From assembly GCA_028285445.1 (NCBI GenBank), contig JANQPQ010000052.1, positions 1-64,000 on the forward strand: a stretch of 64,000 nucleotides of DNA. The letters are read 5' to 3'. How positions within the stretch are numbered: the stretch's first letter is position 1; each line of letters begins with the position of its first letter. The notes beneath the pieces were generated by a model. It worked only from the letters and a program-made list of their open reading frames with translations, ran no database searches and was not told where the DNA came from. A program made the position numbers and the translations under genes. Origin of the DNA: Cyclobacteriaceae bacterium. GTDB lineage: Bacteria; Bacteroidota; Bacteroidia; Cytophagales; Cyclobacteriaceae. This document shows, piece by piece, positions 35,080 through 44,276 of this stretch.

Positions 35080-37269
35080 TTATTGGTTTCGTCCCGGTTG
35101 GTATGTCTTTACCGCCTGGGCCTCCACATCTTCACGATAGTAGGCAACATCTTTAAACTCGATATCAACATAGCGTTGAGCCTGGTCGTAAAAATGCGGT
35201 GAACTGGGGTCGCCACTTTGCCCACCGGCCAGCATGCTTTTGGCTTTCACTTTGTCGCCGAATTCAACCACTGCAACGAAACTGTTGCCTCGCGTACCAT
35301 AAATTCTTTTGGTATTGGTAGCAGTTCTGGAGCCGTACGCAGCTAGCGCACCCCAGCGACCACTTGCCAAACCAACCGCTAAGCTAGGCGCATTATCGTC
35401 GAATTTCAGGTCGATATCGCCGTTCAATCTTTGAAATCTATTTATTTCGCCCCAAGGAGTATTCCATTGGCCAAAGTCTGCTGAAAGCTGGTCCACTACC
35501 TGCTTGAAGATGCCTAATCTTTCTTCCATTGGCGACTGTGTTCCGAAATACTCAAATCGTTGAATGGCATTAAGTCCATCCGGAGCTGCTCCTTCCCTAT
35601 TATATGCCATACCGTAATAATGGGCCAAAGACATCGCTACCGATTCTGCTGAAACAGTCATATCCCATCCCCTAAGTTCATCGATGGCGCCAGCTAAATC
35701 CGGATCTTTATCTGCCGATTGATCATAAGCTTCTACCAGACCCGGGATCAACTTTTCAAATGCTGGCAAATAGGGATCATAGGCTACTTCAATTAATTTA
35801 TCCAATGTAAAGCCACTGGCCCCATTCAATACTTTCAAAGCATGTATGCCTCTGAAGTTCTCTCGATCAATTGACATATATCCAGGATAGTCCTCCTTCT
35901 TCGGGCTAAATTCAGCCGCGGAAGTAAAAGGTGTTGAGTTGCAGTTTTGTATCCAACCATTGGGCGGATTTACAACCACAATTGATTCGTCAACAGTGTG
36001 CAAACCCTGCCAATCGGTGGCTGGGTTGCTACCATCAACCGGTTGCCTGTAGTTAAATTGGGTATCTCTTCGAGGAATGAAATTACCGTGATAGTAGGCA
36101 ATATTCCCACCTGCGTCAGCATATACCGTGTTGTTTGAGGAATTGGTTCGGATGTTCATCATCTCCCGGAAGGCATCGTGCCCGTCGAGTTTGGTACGGG
36201 TGTAGGATTGCGTTAATGCCTTAACTGGCTCCCACATTAATGCCGTACTTACCCATTTGTCGTCAATCATGTGGGTTATTGGCCCATGGTGTGTTCGGTA
36301 CATAGGAAATGTTCTTTCCGACATTGTACCATCCTCATTTCTGTACTTTAAGGTCACTTCTTTGGTTTCAACCTCCCTCATCTCCTCTCCATATTTGTAC
36401 ATGTATTTACCGTCTTGCTCACTAATGTCTTCAACAAACTCATCGATAACATCGGTATAGGTTGAAGTGTGCATCCAACCAGTCTTTTCATTAAAACCCT
36501 GATAAATAAAAAACTGCCCCCAGGTAATAGCGCCGTAGGCATTTAGTCCTTCTTCACTAACCGCGTGAAACTCACCACGGAAGTAAAAAGATGTATGAGG
36601 GTTAATCAATAGCATGGCGTTACCTGATTCTGTAAGGTTTCCGGAAATGGCGAAACCATTAGATCCGGCGGGTTCGGCAAATGCATCAGGGTGGGCCAGC
36701 CCAGCACCGTAATCATTTAACGCCAGGGCTTCATTGTTTTCATAGAATGCCCTTATTCTTCTTGTCGAAACTCTCTCTATATCACCCCCAATTGAACCTT
36801 CACTAAAATACATAGGCATCCAGGGCTCAAATCGGGTTAGCAGTTTGGGCTTCACTTCCGGGTGCGTATGCAGGTAGTAATTGATGCCATCAGCGAAGGC
36901 ATTGCAGAGTTCCTGGAGCCAGGGAGGAGCACTTTCATAGGCGGCAATTGCCTCTTCCTGGGTCATAAACAACCGGGCTCGTAGGTCGCTATAGATTGCA
37001 TCTTCACCTTCAACCTCTGCTAACCGACCAGTAGCCCACACATAATTGCGTTCTACCCGGTTGAAGTCATCTTCGCATTGCGCGTAAAGCAGGCCAAAAA
37101 CGGCGTCAGCATCGGTTTTTCCGTAGATATGAGGCACACCGAAGTTATCCCGAATGATGGTAATATTACTGGCGGTTTGCTCCCACCGGGCCACTTCCGG
37201 ATCTACTGCTTGTTCTGATCCAGTACAGCCAAAAAGTACTACAATAATGAAGATTAGGGAGATTCTCAT
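35080..37269 (-). CDS. penicillin acylase family (Ntn) hydrolase lipoprotein
   Basis: This 729-residue exported hydrolase has a signal peptide and lipobox (IIVVLFGCTGSEQA; Cys15). It has the S45 penicillin-amidase layout: an alpha-chain at residues ~35-200, then the autoprocessing site Gly202/Ser203 in AGSNGFAISGNLTES, with Ser203 as the new N-terminal nucleophile, followed by the oxyanion strand MLLINPHTSF. The beta-chain contains conserved blocks such as NTVYADAGGNIAYYHGNFIP and ends in GGQSGDPSSPHFYDQAQRYV. Enzymes of this family cut amides such as penicillins, N-acyl amino acids or acyl-homoserine lactones; the natural substrate is unknown. The nucleophile Ser and downstream Gly/Ser-rich motif are intact. 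Confidence 0.92.
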   Translation of the reverse strand: MRISLIFIIVVLFGCTGSEQAVDPEVARWEQTASNITIIRDNFGVPHIYGKTDADAVFGLLYAQCEDDFNRVERNYVWATGRLAEVEGEDAIYSDLRARLFMTQEEAIAAYESAPPWLQELCNAFADGINYYLHTHPEVKPKLLTRFEPWMPMYFSEGSIGGDIERVSTRRIRAFYENNEALALNDYGAGLAHPDAFAEPAGSNGFAISGNLTESGNAMLLINPHTSFYFRGEFHAVSEEGLNAYGAITWGQFFIYQGFNEKTGWMHTSTYTDVIDEFVEDISEQDGKYMYKYGEEMREVETKEVTLKYRNEDGTMSERTFPMYRTHHGPITHMIDDKWVSTALMWEPVKALTQSYTRTKLDGHDAFREMMNIRTNSSNNTVYADAGGNIAYYHGNFIPRRDTQFNYRQPVDGSNPATDWQGLHTVDESIVVVNPPNGWIQNCNSTPFTSAAEFSPKKEDYPGYMSIDRENFRGIHALKVLNGASGFTLDKLIEVAYDPYLPAFEKLIPGLVEAYDQSADKDPDLAGAIDELRGWDMTVSAESVAMSLAHYYGMAYNREGAAPDGLNAIQRFEYFGTQSPMEERLGIFKQVVDQLSADFGQWNTPWGEINRFQRLNGDIDLKFDDNAPSLAVGLASGRWGALAAYGSRTATNTKRIYGTRGNSFVAVVEFGDKVKAKSMLAGGQSGDPSSPHFYDQAQRYVDIEFKDVAYYREDVEAQAVKTYQPGRNQ

Positions 37270-37300
37270 TTTCAGTTAGGTTTTCTTCGTGTATGTATTT

Positions 37301-38884
37301 TTATTTCGACCAATTTATTTTGGCCTTATTGCTTTCATCAAATGCCGCTTCGCATTTCTGCAAAAGTATTTGCTTATAGTCAAGGTAATTGTCTCTTGTT
37401 ACTGGAATAAAGTCCCACACCTGGGCGGGATTTCCTTCCAAGATTTGACCATTTGGCCTAATGGTATGGCCAATGTTCCACATGAACTCCACAACCGGTT
37501 TCTTACTAATAGGAAAATACAAAGTCTCAGTCCACTCCCAGGTATTGCTATAACCGCCATCATTCATACCCACTGTGTACCCCAAGTTGTTATCGATCAC
37601 CATTGAGGCGAATTGGCTGAGATGTGATCCTCCCCAAGGGCCGAGCATCAGGGCTAGCTTACCGGTGAAGTGCTTTTCCGCAGGCTTCATGATCCAATCC
37701 GAATAATAGGGCAAATGAGCGCACTTAAAAGGCGCATTGTTACTGTATTCTTGTCCGGCAGCCAAACCTTTCAATACTGGGCCATGTAACCACTCCATTA
37801 CCCAACTGCCATCGTCTTCCGCTTCTCTGCCACTACCATCCATAGCATGTTGTCTGTTTACATAGCGTTGAGTATAATTATTAATGAAGTCATCGGTGAT
37901 GTCGCTGAGCTTCAAATTACCACCTGTGGTTTTGAAACTATGCGGACTCAATCGAGCTAAGGCATAAGCACCTTGACTTCCACCTCTACTATCCATAGCA
38001 TCAATTATAATGTTGAAATCCAGCATGTTATTATTCTCAGCATACTCTATCAGGTAATCAGTTGCTTCCTGCAAATCTCTCCGGAAACCATACCACCAGA
38101 GTAGTAAATTCTTGTTATTGGGGTCGGTTGGTACGTACAAGTGGAAAGACTCTTTTTTCCAAGCCAATTTGTAGCCGGGGTACTTGTTGAAAACCCTCCC
38201 ATGGGTCCATTCAACTTCCTGCTGGTATGGCAATTCGATTCTATACTGCTTGCCATTTTTGCGTTCTAGCAGAAGAGCAAGCTTGTCTTTATAGAACCAG
38301 GGTGGCAAGCGGTAATTCTTATCAGATAAGCTATATGCCGCTCGACGCCAGAAGTTTTCCATGTTTGAATGCCTGGTGTAGGCCTTCACCTTGTCCAGGT
38401 AGTTGCGTACGTCCTCGCCATTAACCTGCAGTAGTTTATCACCGACCACAGGCATAAGCTTCTCATTCAGGTTCAGGTTTTTGCCAATATCTGCAACAAA
38501 TAGAAAATAATTACCCACTTCGCTGTAATCGGGGTGAAAGCGGATAGGTGCTATCAGGTTATCGCCCTTGGGTACCTGTAATCCCCCATCTACAGGGTCA
38601 ATTGATAGATGACGATCAGCCCGGGCAGCACTTAGCTTTTGTAAGGCATAGTAAAGCTCAATGTCGTTTTTTGCATTGATAATTTCAGACTTTACCTTAA
38701 GCATCGCCTGCCTGGGATCAACGCCCAGTCTTTGTTCCTTAATTTCAGAGAAGGCCTCTCTTTGCAAAGTTTTCTGGTAGATATAATCAAACAAGGCCTC
38801 TCTATCCTCGGCAGTACTTATGTTTTGCGCAATACTCGTTGTTAGCGCTAAAGTGAGGATAGTTAGACTCCAGATATGTCTCAT
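37301..38884 (-). CDS. secreted S41-like (PDZ + Ser-peptidase fold) protein
   Basis: This 527-residue protein has a signal peptide (MRHIWSLTILTLALTTSIAQ), which is why I place the start at ATG 38884, one base after the symporter stop; another ATG at 38905 overlaps the symporter. A PDZ-like segment (LMPVVGDKLLQVNGEDVRNY, about residue 150) is followed by an S41-like fold: NIIIDAMDSRGGSQGAYALA (C-terminal-processing peptidase-like strand and loop) and LALMLGPWGGSHLSQFASMV, where the serine after GG is the likely nucleophile position. Typical S41 peptidases have KTxS/A in that place, so the site is altered. It may be a peptidase, an inactive relative, or an enzyme with another substrate. Confidence 0.65.
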   Translation of the reverse strand: MRHIWSLTILTLALTTSIAQNISTAEDREALFDYIYQKTLQREAFSEIKEQRLGVDPRQAMLKVKSEIINAKNDIELYYALQKLSAARADRHLSIDPVDGGLQVPKGDNLIAPIRFHPDYSEVGNYFLFVADIGKNLNLNEKLMPVVGDKLLQVNGEDVRNYLDKVKAYTRHSNMENFWRRAAYSLSDKNYRLPPWFYKDKLALLLERKNGKQYRIELPYQQEVEWTHGRVFNKYPGYKLAWKKESFHLYVPTDPNNKNLLLWWYGFRRDLQEATDYLIEYAENNNMLDFNIIIDAMDSRGGSQGAYALARLSPHSFKTTGGNLKLSDITDDFINNYTQRYVNRQHAMDGSGREAEDDGSWVMEWLHGPVLKGLAAGQEYSNNAPFKCAHLPYYSDWIMKPAEKHFTGKLALMLGPWGGSHLSQFASMVIDNNLGYTVGMNDGGYSNTWEWTETLYFPISKKPVVEFMWNIGHTIRPNGQILEGNPAQVWDFIPVTRDNYLDYKQILLQKCEAAFDESNKAKINWSK

Positions 38885-38885
38885 G

Positions 38886-40124
38886 CTATTCGGGTTCTGG
38901 CCCATTGCTAATCTCGGGATTCCATTTCTTTTCTAATCTACAAATTACAGTAGTGGCAACCATATCGCCCATACAGTTTACAGTCGTAATACCCATGTCT
39001 ATTAGGCGATAAATACCACCAACAATAGCCACAATTTCCAAAGGAAGATTAAAAGCCTGTGCAAAAAGCATGGCAATCACCAATCCTCCTCCCGGAATGC
39101 CTCCAGACCCTTCAGATAAAAGCAACCCTACCAACACAATTTGCGCCATCTGGGCGAAGCTAAATTCAATTCCGATGGACTGGGCTGTAAATATCAATAT
39201 CCCCGCCAGCATTATAGCTGTACCATCTTTGTTGAATTGGGCCCCAAGCGGAAGAGTAAATGAGAACACACTTTTCGGAAGTCGCAGATTTTTCTCCGCA
39301 ATATCCAGTGATACTGACAGACTTGCCAGACTGCTGCACGTGGCAATAGTAGTAGCATAAAGCGCAGATGTCTTCTTCAAGAACCAGAGGGGCTGAATTC
39401 TGCCCGCTATCTTCAATACCAGCATGTAAACAGCCACCATTAGTAACTGTGCGAGGTAAATGCTTAAAATGAAAAATGTTAATGACCCCAGTAAACCGCC
39501 ACCGTACTCACCAAATGTTGCTGCCATCAAGGCTCCTAGCCCAAGAGGGCTGGCTTTCAGAATGAACTCGACGAGTTTGCGCATTAACAGCGCCAATTGT
39601 TCAAAGCCCGATTGAAACCACTCCTTTCTCTTCTCAGGCAGTTGTAACACCACTATGCCCAGCAAAACGGCAAACACGACAATCTGAATTAGTTTTCCCT
39701 CTGCAAAGGCCTTAAATATGTTTACAGGGACCATATCAAGTAACAGCCCACCAATAGATGGCATCTGACCAATATTATCCGGCACCTCTCCGGTGAGGGT
39801 CATGCCCTGTCCGGCCTTAGTGAAGCTCATAACCGTTATGCCAATAACAATGGCAACAACAGTTGAAAACAGGTAGTAGATAATTATTTTAAAACCAACG
39901 CGGCCAAAGGATTTTATGGTGCCCACGGCCGACAAGCCAGCCAACAGGTTGAAAAATACCAATGGGATAGCCGCCATTACCAGTAATTGCAGGAATATCT
40001 CGCCAATCGGTTTGAGGAACAATATGTCTTCTCCGAATATTACACCCACGATGGCTCCCACCAACATCCAAATTAAAACCCGGGTTGCAAACGACAACTT
40101 GTAGTAGGCCTTTATCCAAGTCAT
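38886..40124 (-). CDS. dicarboxylate/amino acid:cation (Na+/H+) symporter, DAACS family
   Basis: This 412-residue inner-membrane carrier has about eight membrane helices and the two re-entrant loops of the GltPh/GltP fold. Family motifs include LGAQFNKDGTAIMLAGIL (in place of the usual NMDGT), SEGSGGIPGGGLVIA and the C-terminal INCMGDMVATTVI. It imports acidic amino acids or C4-dicarboxylates with cations. Here NKDGT replaces NMDGT, and the helix-8 Asp/Arg that chooses substrate cannot be judged by eye. Its start overlaps the aminotransferase stop by four bases (ATGA). With the aminotransferase it suggests uptake and transamination of an acidic or hydroxy amino acid. Confidence 0.9.
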   Translation of the reverse strand: MTWIKAYYKLSFATRVLIWMLVGAIVGVIFGEDILFLKPIGEIFLQLLVMAAIPLVFFNLLAGLSAVGTIKSFGRVGFKIIIYYLFSTVVAIVIGITVMSFTKAGQGMTLTGEVPDNIGQMPSIGGLLLDMVPVNIFKAFAEGKLIQIVVFAVLLGIVVLQLPEKRKEWFQSGFEQLALLMRKLVEFILKASPLGLGALMAATFGEYGGGLLGSLTFFILSIYLAQLLMVAVYMLVLKIAGRIQPLWFLKKTSALYATTIATCSSLASLSVSLDIAEKNLRLPKSVFSFTLPLGAQFNKDGTAIMLAGILIFTAQSIGIEFSFAQMAQIVLVGLLLSEGSGGIPGGGLVIAMLFAQAFNLPLEIVAIVGGIYRLIDMGITTVNCMGDMVATTVICRLEKKWNPEISNGPEPE

Positions 40125-41305
40125 GATAGCTTTGAAACAAAAGACCTTATGGCCTCCAAACCCCCTTTTACCTCTTTCCGTGTTTTAACACAGGTTACAC
40201 GGATGTAGCCCTCGCCCTGATCTCCAAAGGAAGATCCTGCAACTAAAGCCACCTTATTTTCCGTCAGCAACCTGGCGGCGAACTCCTCTGAACTCAATCC
40301 AAATGAGGAGATATCAGCCCAAGCGTAAAAGCCTCCTTGTGGCATGTAACAATTGATACCATCCATTGCATCAAGCGTGTCGGTAAACGATTCTACCTTT
40401 GTCTCCCACTCTTTCCAATAATCTAACACCACTTGCTGCGGCTCCAGGCTAAAGGCCCTTTCCGCCCCAGCCTGAACAAATGAATTTGGACTAGTAATAA
40501 GGTGCTGTTGCAGTTTCTCCAGTTGGCTAGCGATCTCCTCGCAGGTATAGATGAAACCGATGCGCCATCCGCCCATGGAGAAACTTTTAGTAAGGCTCAT
40601 AATGGTAATTGTTCTCGCCTTCATTTCTGGTAATGTGGCCACATTCAGGTGTTTGTTTTCGCCCCACACCGTGCGCTCATAAACTTCATCGGTAATTACA
40701 ACCAGGTTGTGCTTAATAGCCAGATTGGCTATTGTTTCCAAATATTCTCTGCTATGCACTACTCCAGTAGGATTCTGAGGCGTGCAAAGCAGGATGACCT
40801 TAGTCTTGGCAGTTATTGAGTCTTCTAATTCGTTAGCATCCCACAGCCAGCCAAGTTCAGACCGCAAAGGAACAGTTACAGCCTGGCCGCCTAGATAGTG
40901 AATCGTTTGCTTATAACTCACAAAACATGGGTCTTCGACTATTACTTCATCGCCAGGGTTGATAGTCGCGAGCAGGGAAATAGTAAGGCCTTGCTTTGCT
41001 CCCATGGTGGCTATAATCTCCTTCTCCGGATTGGCCACAACATTGTTCTCTCGCTGCAGCTTAGTTGCACATGCGGCCCTGTAGCTTGCCGTGCCTTTTG
41101 CCATGGTTTGATGTGTGTCGCCGGCTCTCATGGCAACGATAGCAGCCTCTGAAACATAATCGGGTGTGGGTTCAAAAGCGCGGCCGGCAGAAAAATCAAA
41201 TACTTCTTCGCCTTGAGATCGGAGTCGTTTGACTTTGTCGGCGATGCCCACTGTGGATGATGGACTGGAACTAAGAATTCTATCTGAAAGACGGAAGCCG
41301 GCCAT
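40121..41305 (-). CDS. class I/II PLP-dependent aminotransferase
   Basis: This 394-residue cytoplasmic enzyme has the aspartate-aminotransferase fold. The PLP lysine is Lys240 in SLTKSFSMGGWRIGF, the Schiff-base site. Other conserved pieces are TPQNPTGVVHSREYLE (Asn contacting PLP) and LVVITDEVYERTVWGE (Asp/Tyr contacts); the substrate-carboxylate Arg lies in the C-terminal GEGYIRVT. It transfers an amino group between an amino acid and a 2-oxo acid. Its stop overlaps the symporter start, so both are made together. The adjacent symporter and acylase point to catabolism of acylated or imported amino acids rather than biosynthesis. Confidence 0.94.
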   Translation of the reverse strand: MAGFRLSDRILSSSPSSTVGIADKVKRLRSQGEEVFDFSAGRAFEPTPDYVSEAAIVAMRAGDTHQTMAKGTASYRAACATKLQRENNVVANPEKEIIATMGAKQGLTISLLATINPGDEVIVEDPCFVSYKQTIHYLGGQAVTVPLRSELGWLWDANELEDSITAKTKVILLCTPQNPTGVVHSREYLETIANLAIKHNLVVITDEVYERTVWGENKHLNVATLPEMKARTITIMSLTKSFSMGGWRIGFIYTCEEIASQLEKLQQHLITSPNSFVQAGAERAFSLEPQQVVLDYWKEWETKVESFTDTLDAMDGINCYMPQGGFYAWADISSFGLSSEEFAARLLTENKVALVAGSSFGDQGEGYIRVTCVKTRKEVKGGLEAIRSFVSKLS

Positions 41306-41541
41306 TTAATTGCTTATATGTAATGCTACACCTTTTACCTCAAAACCGAAAGAAGAATACGAATTTGAAACAAGCAATAATTCACGAATTCGATTACTCG
41401 CAATTGAGATTATACCCCATGTAATATTATTGTTAGTAATGTTAGAAAAAATAAGCAAATACAAATTATCTTCCCCAATTATTCGGTATCTATATATCAA
41501 ATTATTAGCTAATTAAGTTGACACAACCTTAATCGCTCTAA

Positions 41542-44064
41542 GTGCACTATTCAGATCGAAAATATTACAACCTGCTTGTCAGGAGATATCGTAAGTATCG
41601 TCGAAGGTTAGATAGGATAGATTGTGGTATACACGGTGCCATCGGCCGTACAAAAAACCGGCAGTGGTTATTGAAGTCACTCCAAGAGCTTTATTACAAG
41701 CTTACCCAACTACAAAGGCAAATAGCTTTTGCAGCTGGCTCCATGATAGTCGCCTCTACCTTATTGACTAGCCAAGCATCCGCGCAGTGCACCACCACGC
41801 AAGCGTACGTGGAAACTACCGGGGCCTCCAATCCATTGAACGGTTTTGACATAGGAGTAGAGTCCAGACCGGAGTTTGTGGACATTGATAATGATGGAGA
41901 CTTCGACGTATTTGTGGGAGAAGGCGACGGTACTATAAACTACTTTGAAAATACTGGTAGCGCTTCATCGCCAAATTTCGTGGGAAGAATTGGAGTTGCA
42001 AACCCTCTTAACGGCTACGACGTCGGTACCTATTCTCATCCCTCTTTTGTGGACATTGATAATGATGGGGATTTTGACATGTTCGGCGGAGAGGACAACG
42101 GTACAATTCATTTCTATGAGAATACTGGCGACGCATCTAACCCCACATTTGTTGAGCGTACAGGTGGAGCAAACCCTATGAATGGGTTCGATGTGGGCTC
42201 CTATTCCACTGTAGACATTGTAGATATTGATGGTGATGGTGACTTTGATATGTTTGTCGGTGAGGGGACAGGTATTTTCAACTACTTCGAAAATACCGGT
42301 ACAATGGCTAGTCCGACGTTTGTACAAAGAACGGGTGGTGCCAATCCACTAAACGGAGAAGATGTTGGCTTTTATTCTACTCCAGAATTTGTTGATATCG
42401 ACTCTGATGGTGACTTCGATATGTTTGCTGGTGATGATGGCGGCATCTTCAATTTCTTCGAAAATACAGGAACTAACCTCGCGCCTAATTTCGTAGCTAC
42501 CACAGGTGGCGATAATCCACTTGATGGCCAAGATGTGGGCACTTACAGTGCAATAGACTTTGTGGATATAGATAACGATGGAGATATTGATGCTTTTGGA
42601 GGAGAACGCACTGGAATTTTCAACTTCTTCTCTGCAGAGCAAGCTCCTAAGTTTGTAGAAATGACTGGTGCCTCCAATCCACTTGATGGAGACGATGTTG
42701 GCAGCTACAGTGTACCTGAATTTGTGGACATTGACAATGATGGCGACTTCGATATGTTCGCTGGCGAAAATACAGGCATTTTCAACTATTACGAGAATAC
42801 TGGTACTCCAGCGGCTGCAGCCTTTACGCTCAGGACAGGCGGGCTTAACCCCCTCAATGGTCAAGACGTTGGCTCCTACTCCGCTCCCGCCTTCGTTGAT
42901 ATCGATAATGATGGTGACTTCGACATGTTTGCCGGAGAAAATGCAGGAATATTCAACTATTTTGAAAATACAGGGTCAGCAGCTTCGCCAACTTTCGTTT
43001 TGCGGACTGGTGGTTTGAATCCTCTGAACGGAGAAGATGTGGGGACTTACAGTATACCCACCTTTGTCGATATCGACGATGACGGCGATTTTGATATGTT
43101 TGCCGGCGTGCCTAACGGAACAGTCAGATATTGGGAAAATACCGGTTCCGCAGCTTCTGCCACTTTCATTGAAAGAACGGGTGGTGCCAATCCTATGAAT
43201 GGATTTGACGTTGGCTTTTATTCGTATCCAGAGTTTGTAGACCTTGATAGAGATGGAGACTTTGACTTGTTTGTTGGCGAGAGCAATGGTACTATCAACT
43301 ACTTTGAGAACACTGGTACTGCTATGGCGGCTACATTTGTGGAGCAAACTGGAGGAGCCAATCCAATGAATGGGGAGGATGTAGGTTCGTACTCTGCCCC
43401 TGCAGTTGTTATCCTCGATGCGGACGCAGATTGGGATCTATACGTTGGTGAAAACGGGGGTATTTTTAATCTATTTGAAGATACCTGTGATCCGCCAGGA
43501 CCGCCACTACCTATCGAACTATTAGCCTTTGATGCCAGAGTAGTGGATAAATCTGTTCATATTGACTGGACAACGGCTAGTGAAATTAATAACGCTTTCT
43601 TTACTGTAGAGCGTTCCCTCGATGGAAACGATTGGGAATCCATTGCTTACCTTGAGGGCGCTGGCACTAGTTCAGGTTCTCTGTCTTACTCTTATATTGA
43701 CGAAAGCCCATTTTTCGGACTTTCGTTTTACCGGCTGAGGCAAACCGACTATGATGGGAGCTCCGAGAGCTTCAAAGCAATATCAGTTTCAGTAATCCCC
43801 AATGACGACGTCATCCGAGTATATCCTAATCCTACTGCCAATAATCTTCATATCAATATATTTTCCAATGCAAACAGCCGAAGTGTGGCGAGCATCACAA
43901 TCCATTCGCTGACAGGCCAAGAAGTTTTGCACGAGGCAAATGAATTGATAAAAGGAGATAATGCAATTAGGCTTGACTTGAGCGCGGTAAAGCCGGGGGT
44001 TTATGTTATCAATGTCAATAGAAACCTAGGGTTTGCCCATCAGCAACGAATTATCATTCAGTAG
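41542..44064 (+). CDS. T9SS cargo with VCBS/FG-GAP-like Asp-rich repeats and an extended signal peptide
   Basis: This protein of up to 840 residues is built of ten 57-residue repeats, each centred on a Ca-binding-type VDIDNDGDFDMF motif, from residue ~112 to ~650. The repeats are followed by an FN3-like module at about 660-740 and a type A T9SS sorting domain at about 755-840 (IRVYPNPTANNLHINIFSN ... PGVYVINV). The probable start is GTG 41542; an in-frame stop lies directly in front. That gives a long Arg/Tyr-rich n-region (residues 1-60, RRYRKYRRRLDRI) before the hydrophobic core and the cleavage site TLLTSQASAQC (about residue 83). A shorter start at TTG 41671 would give a normal signal peptide. 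It should be a secreted, surface-attached calcium-binding protein. Confidence 0.85.
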   Translation: MHYSDRKYYNLLVRRYRKYRRRLDRIDCGIHGAIGRTKNRQWLLKSLQELYYKLTQLQRQIAFAAGSMIVASTLLTSQASAQCTTTQAYVETTGASNPLNGFDIGVESRPEFVDIDNDGDFDVFVGEGDGTINYFENTGSASSPNFVGRIGVANPLNGYDVGTYSHPSFVDIDNDGDFDMFGGEDNGTIHFYENTGDASNPTFVERTGGANPMNGFDVGSYSTVDIVDIDGDGDFDMFVGEGTGIFNYFENTGTMASPTFVQRTGGANPLNGEDVGFYSTPEFVDIDSDGDFDMFAGDDGGIFNFFENTGTNLAPNFVATTGGDNPLDGQDVGTYSAIDFVDIDNDGDIDAFGGERTGIFNFFSAEQAPKFVEMTGASNPLDGDDVGSYSVPEFVDIDNDGDFDMFAGENTGIFNYYENTGTPAAAAFTLRTGGLNPLNGQDVGSYSAPAFVDIDNDGDFDMFAGENAGIFNYFENTGSAASPTFVLRTGGLNPLNGEDVGTYSIPTFVDIDDDGDFDMFAGVPNGTVRYWENTGSAASATFIERTGGANPMNGFDVGFYSYPEFVDLDRDGDFDLFVGESNGTINYFENTGTAMAATFVEQTGGANPMNGEDVGSYSAPAVVILDADADWDLYVGENGGIFNLFEDTCDPPGPPLPIELLAFDARVVDKSVHIDWTTASEINNAFFTVERSLDGNDWESIAYLEGAGTSSGSLSYSYIDESPFFGLSFYRLRQTDYDGSSESFKAISVSVIPNDDVIRVYPNPTANNLHINIFSNANSRSVASITIHSLTGQEVLHEANELIKGDNAIRLDLSAVKPGVYVINVNRNLGFAHQQRIIIQ
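41875..43489 (+). repeat. ten tandem 171-bp coding repeats (57 aa, Asp-rich)
   Basis: Ten units start at 41875, 42046, 42217, 42388, 42559, 42721, 42892, 43063, 43234 and 43405. All are 171 bases except unit five, which is 162. Each codes for a VDIDNDGDFDMF-type core, then ENTG, then NPLNG/NPMNG and DVGSYS. Unit ten is decayed (VVILDADADWDLY). Nucleotide similarity is high between several units, so recombination among them could change repeat number. Confidence 0.92.
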
Positions 44065-44276
44065 CTTTACTAAGAAGCCAATTTTCAGTCTGGTAACCTC
44101 CCAAAATAATGCGACACCATTTATCCAAAATGGCCAGACGCTAATCTAGATGTTTAGGAATGAAGTCGCAGCAATAGCATCGTATGTAACTATTAACAAC
44201 TAATTGATGTAGTGAACATATGACAGGCTGCCTTGTTTGGTTATATTGCATTTTCGCAAAAACAACAGATTTAGAC

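Noticed and set aside
38885..38905. ATG 38905 as start of the S41-like gene
   Set aside because: It overlaps the symporter gene by 20 bases and precedes the signal peptide. ATG 38884 fits both the signal peptide and the spacing.
41965..43347. Long antisense reading frames opposite the repeat protein
   Set aside because: They arise from the repetitive Asp-rich coding sequence on the other strand and repeat with its 171-base period; they have no start signals or family resemblance.
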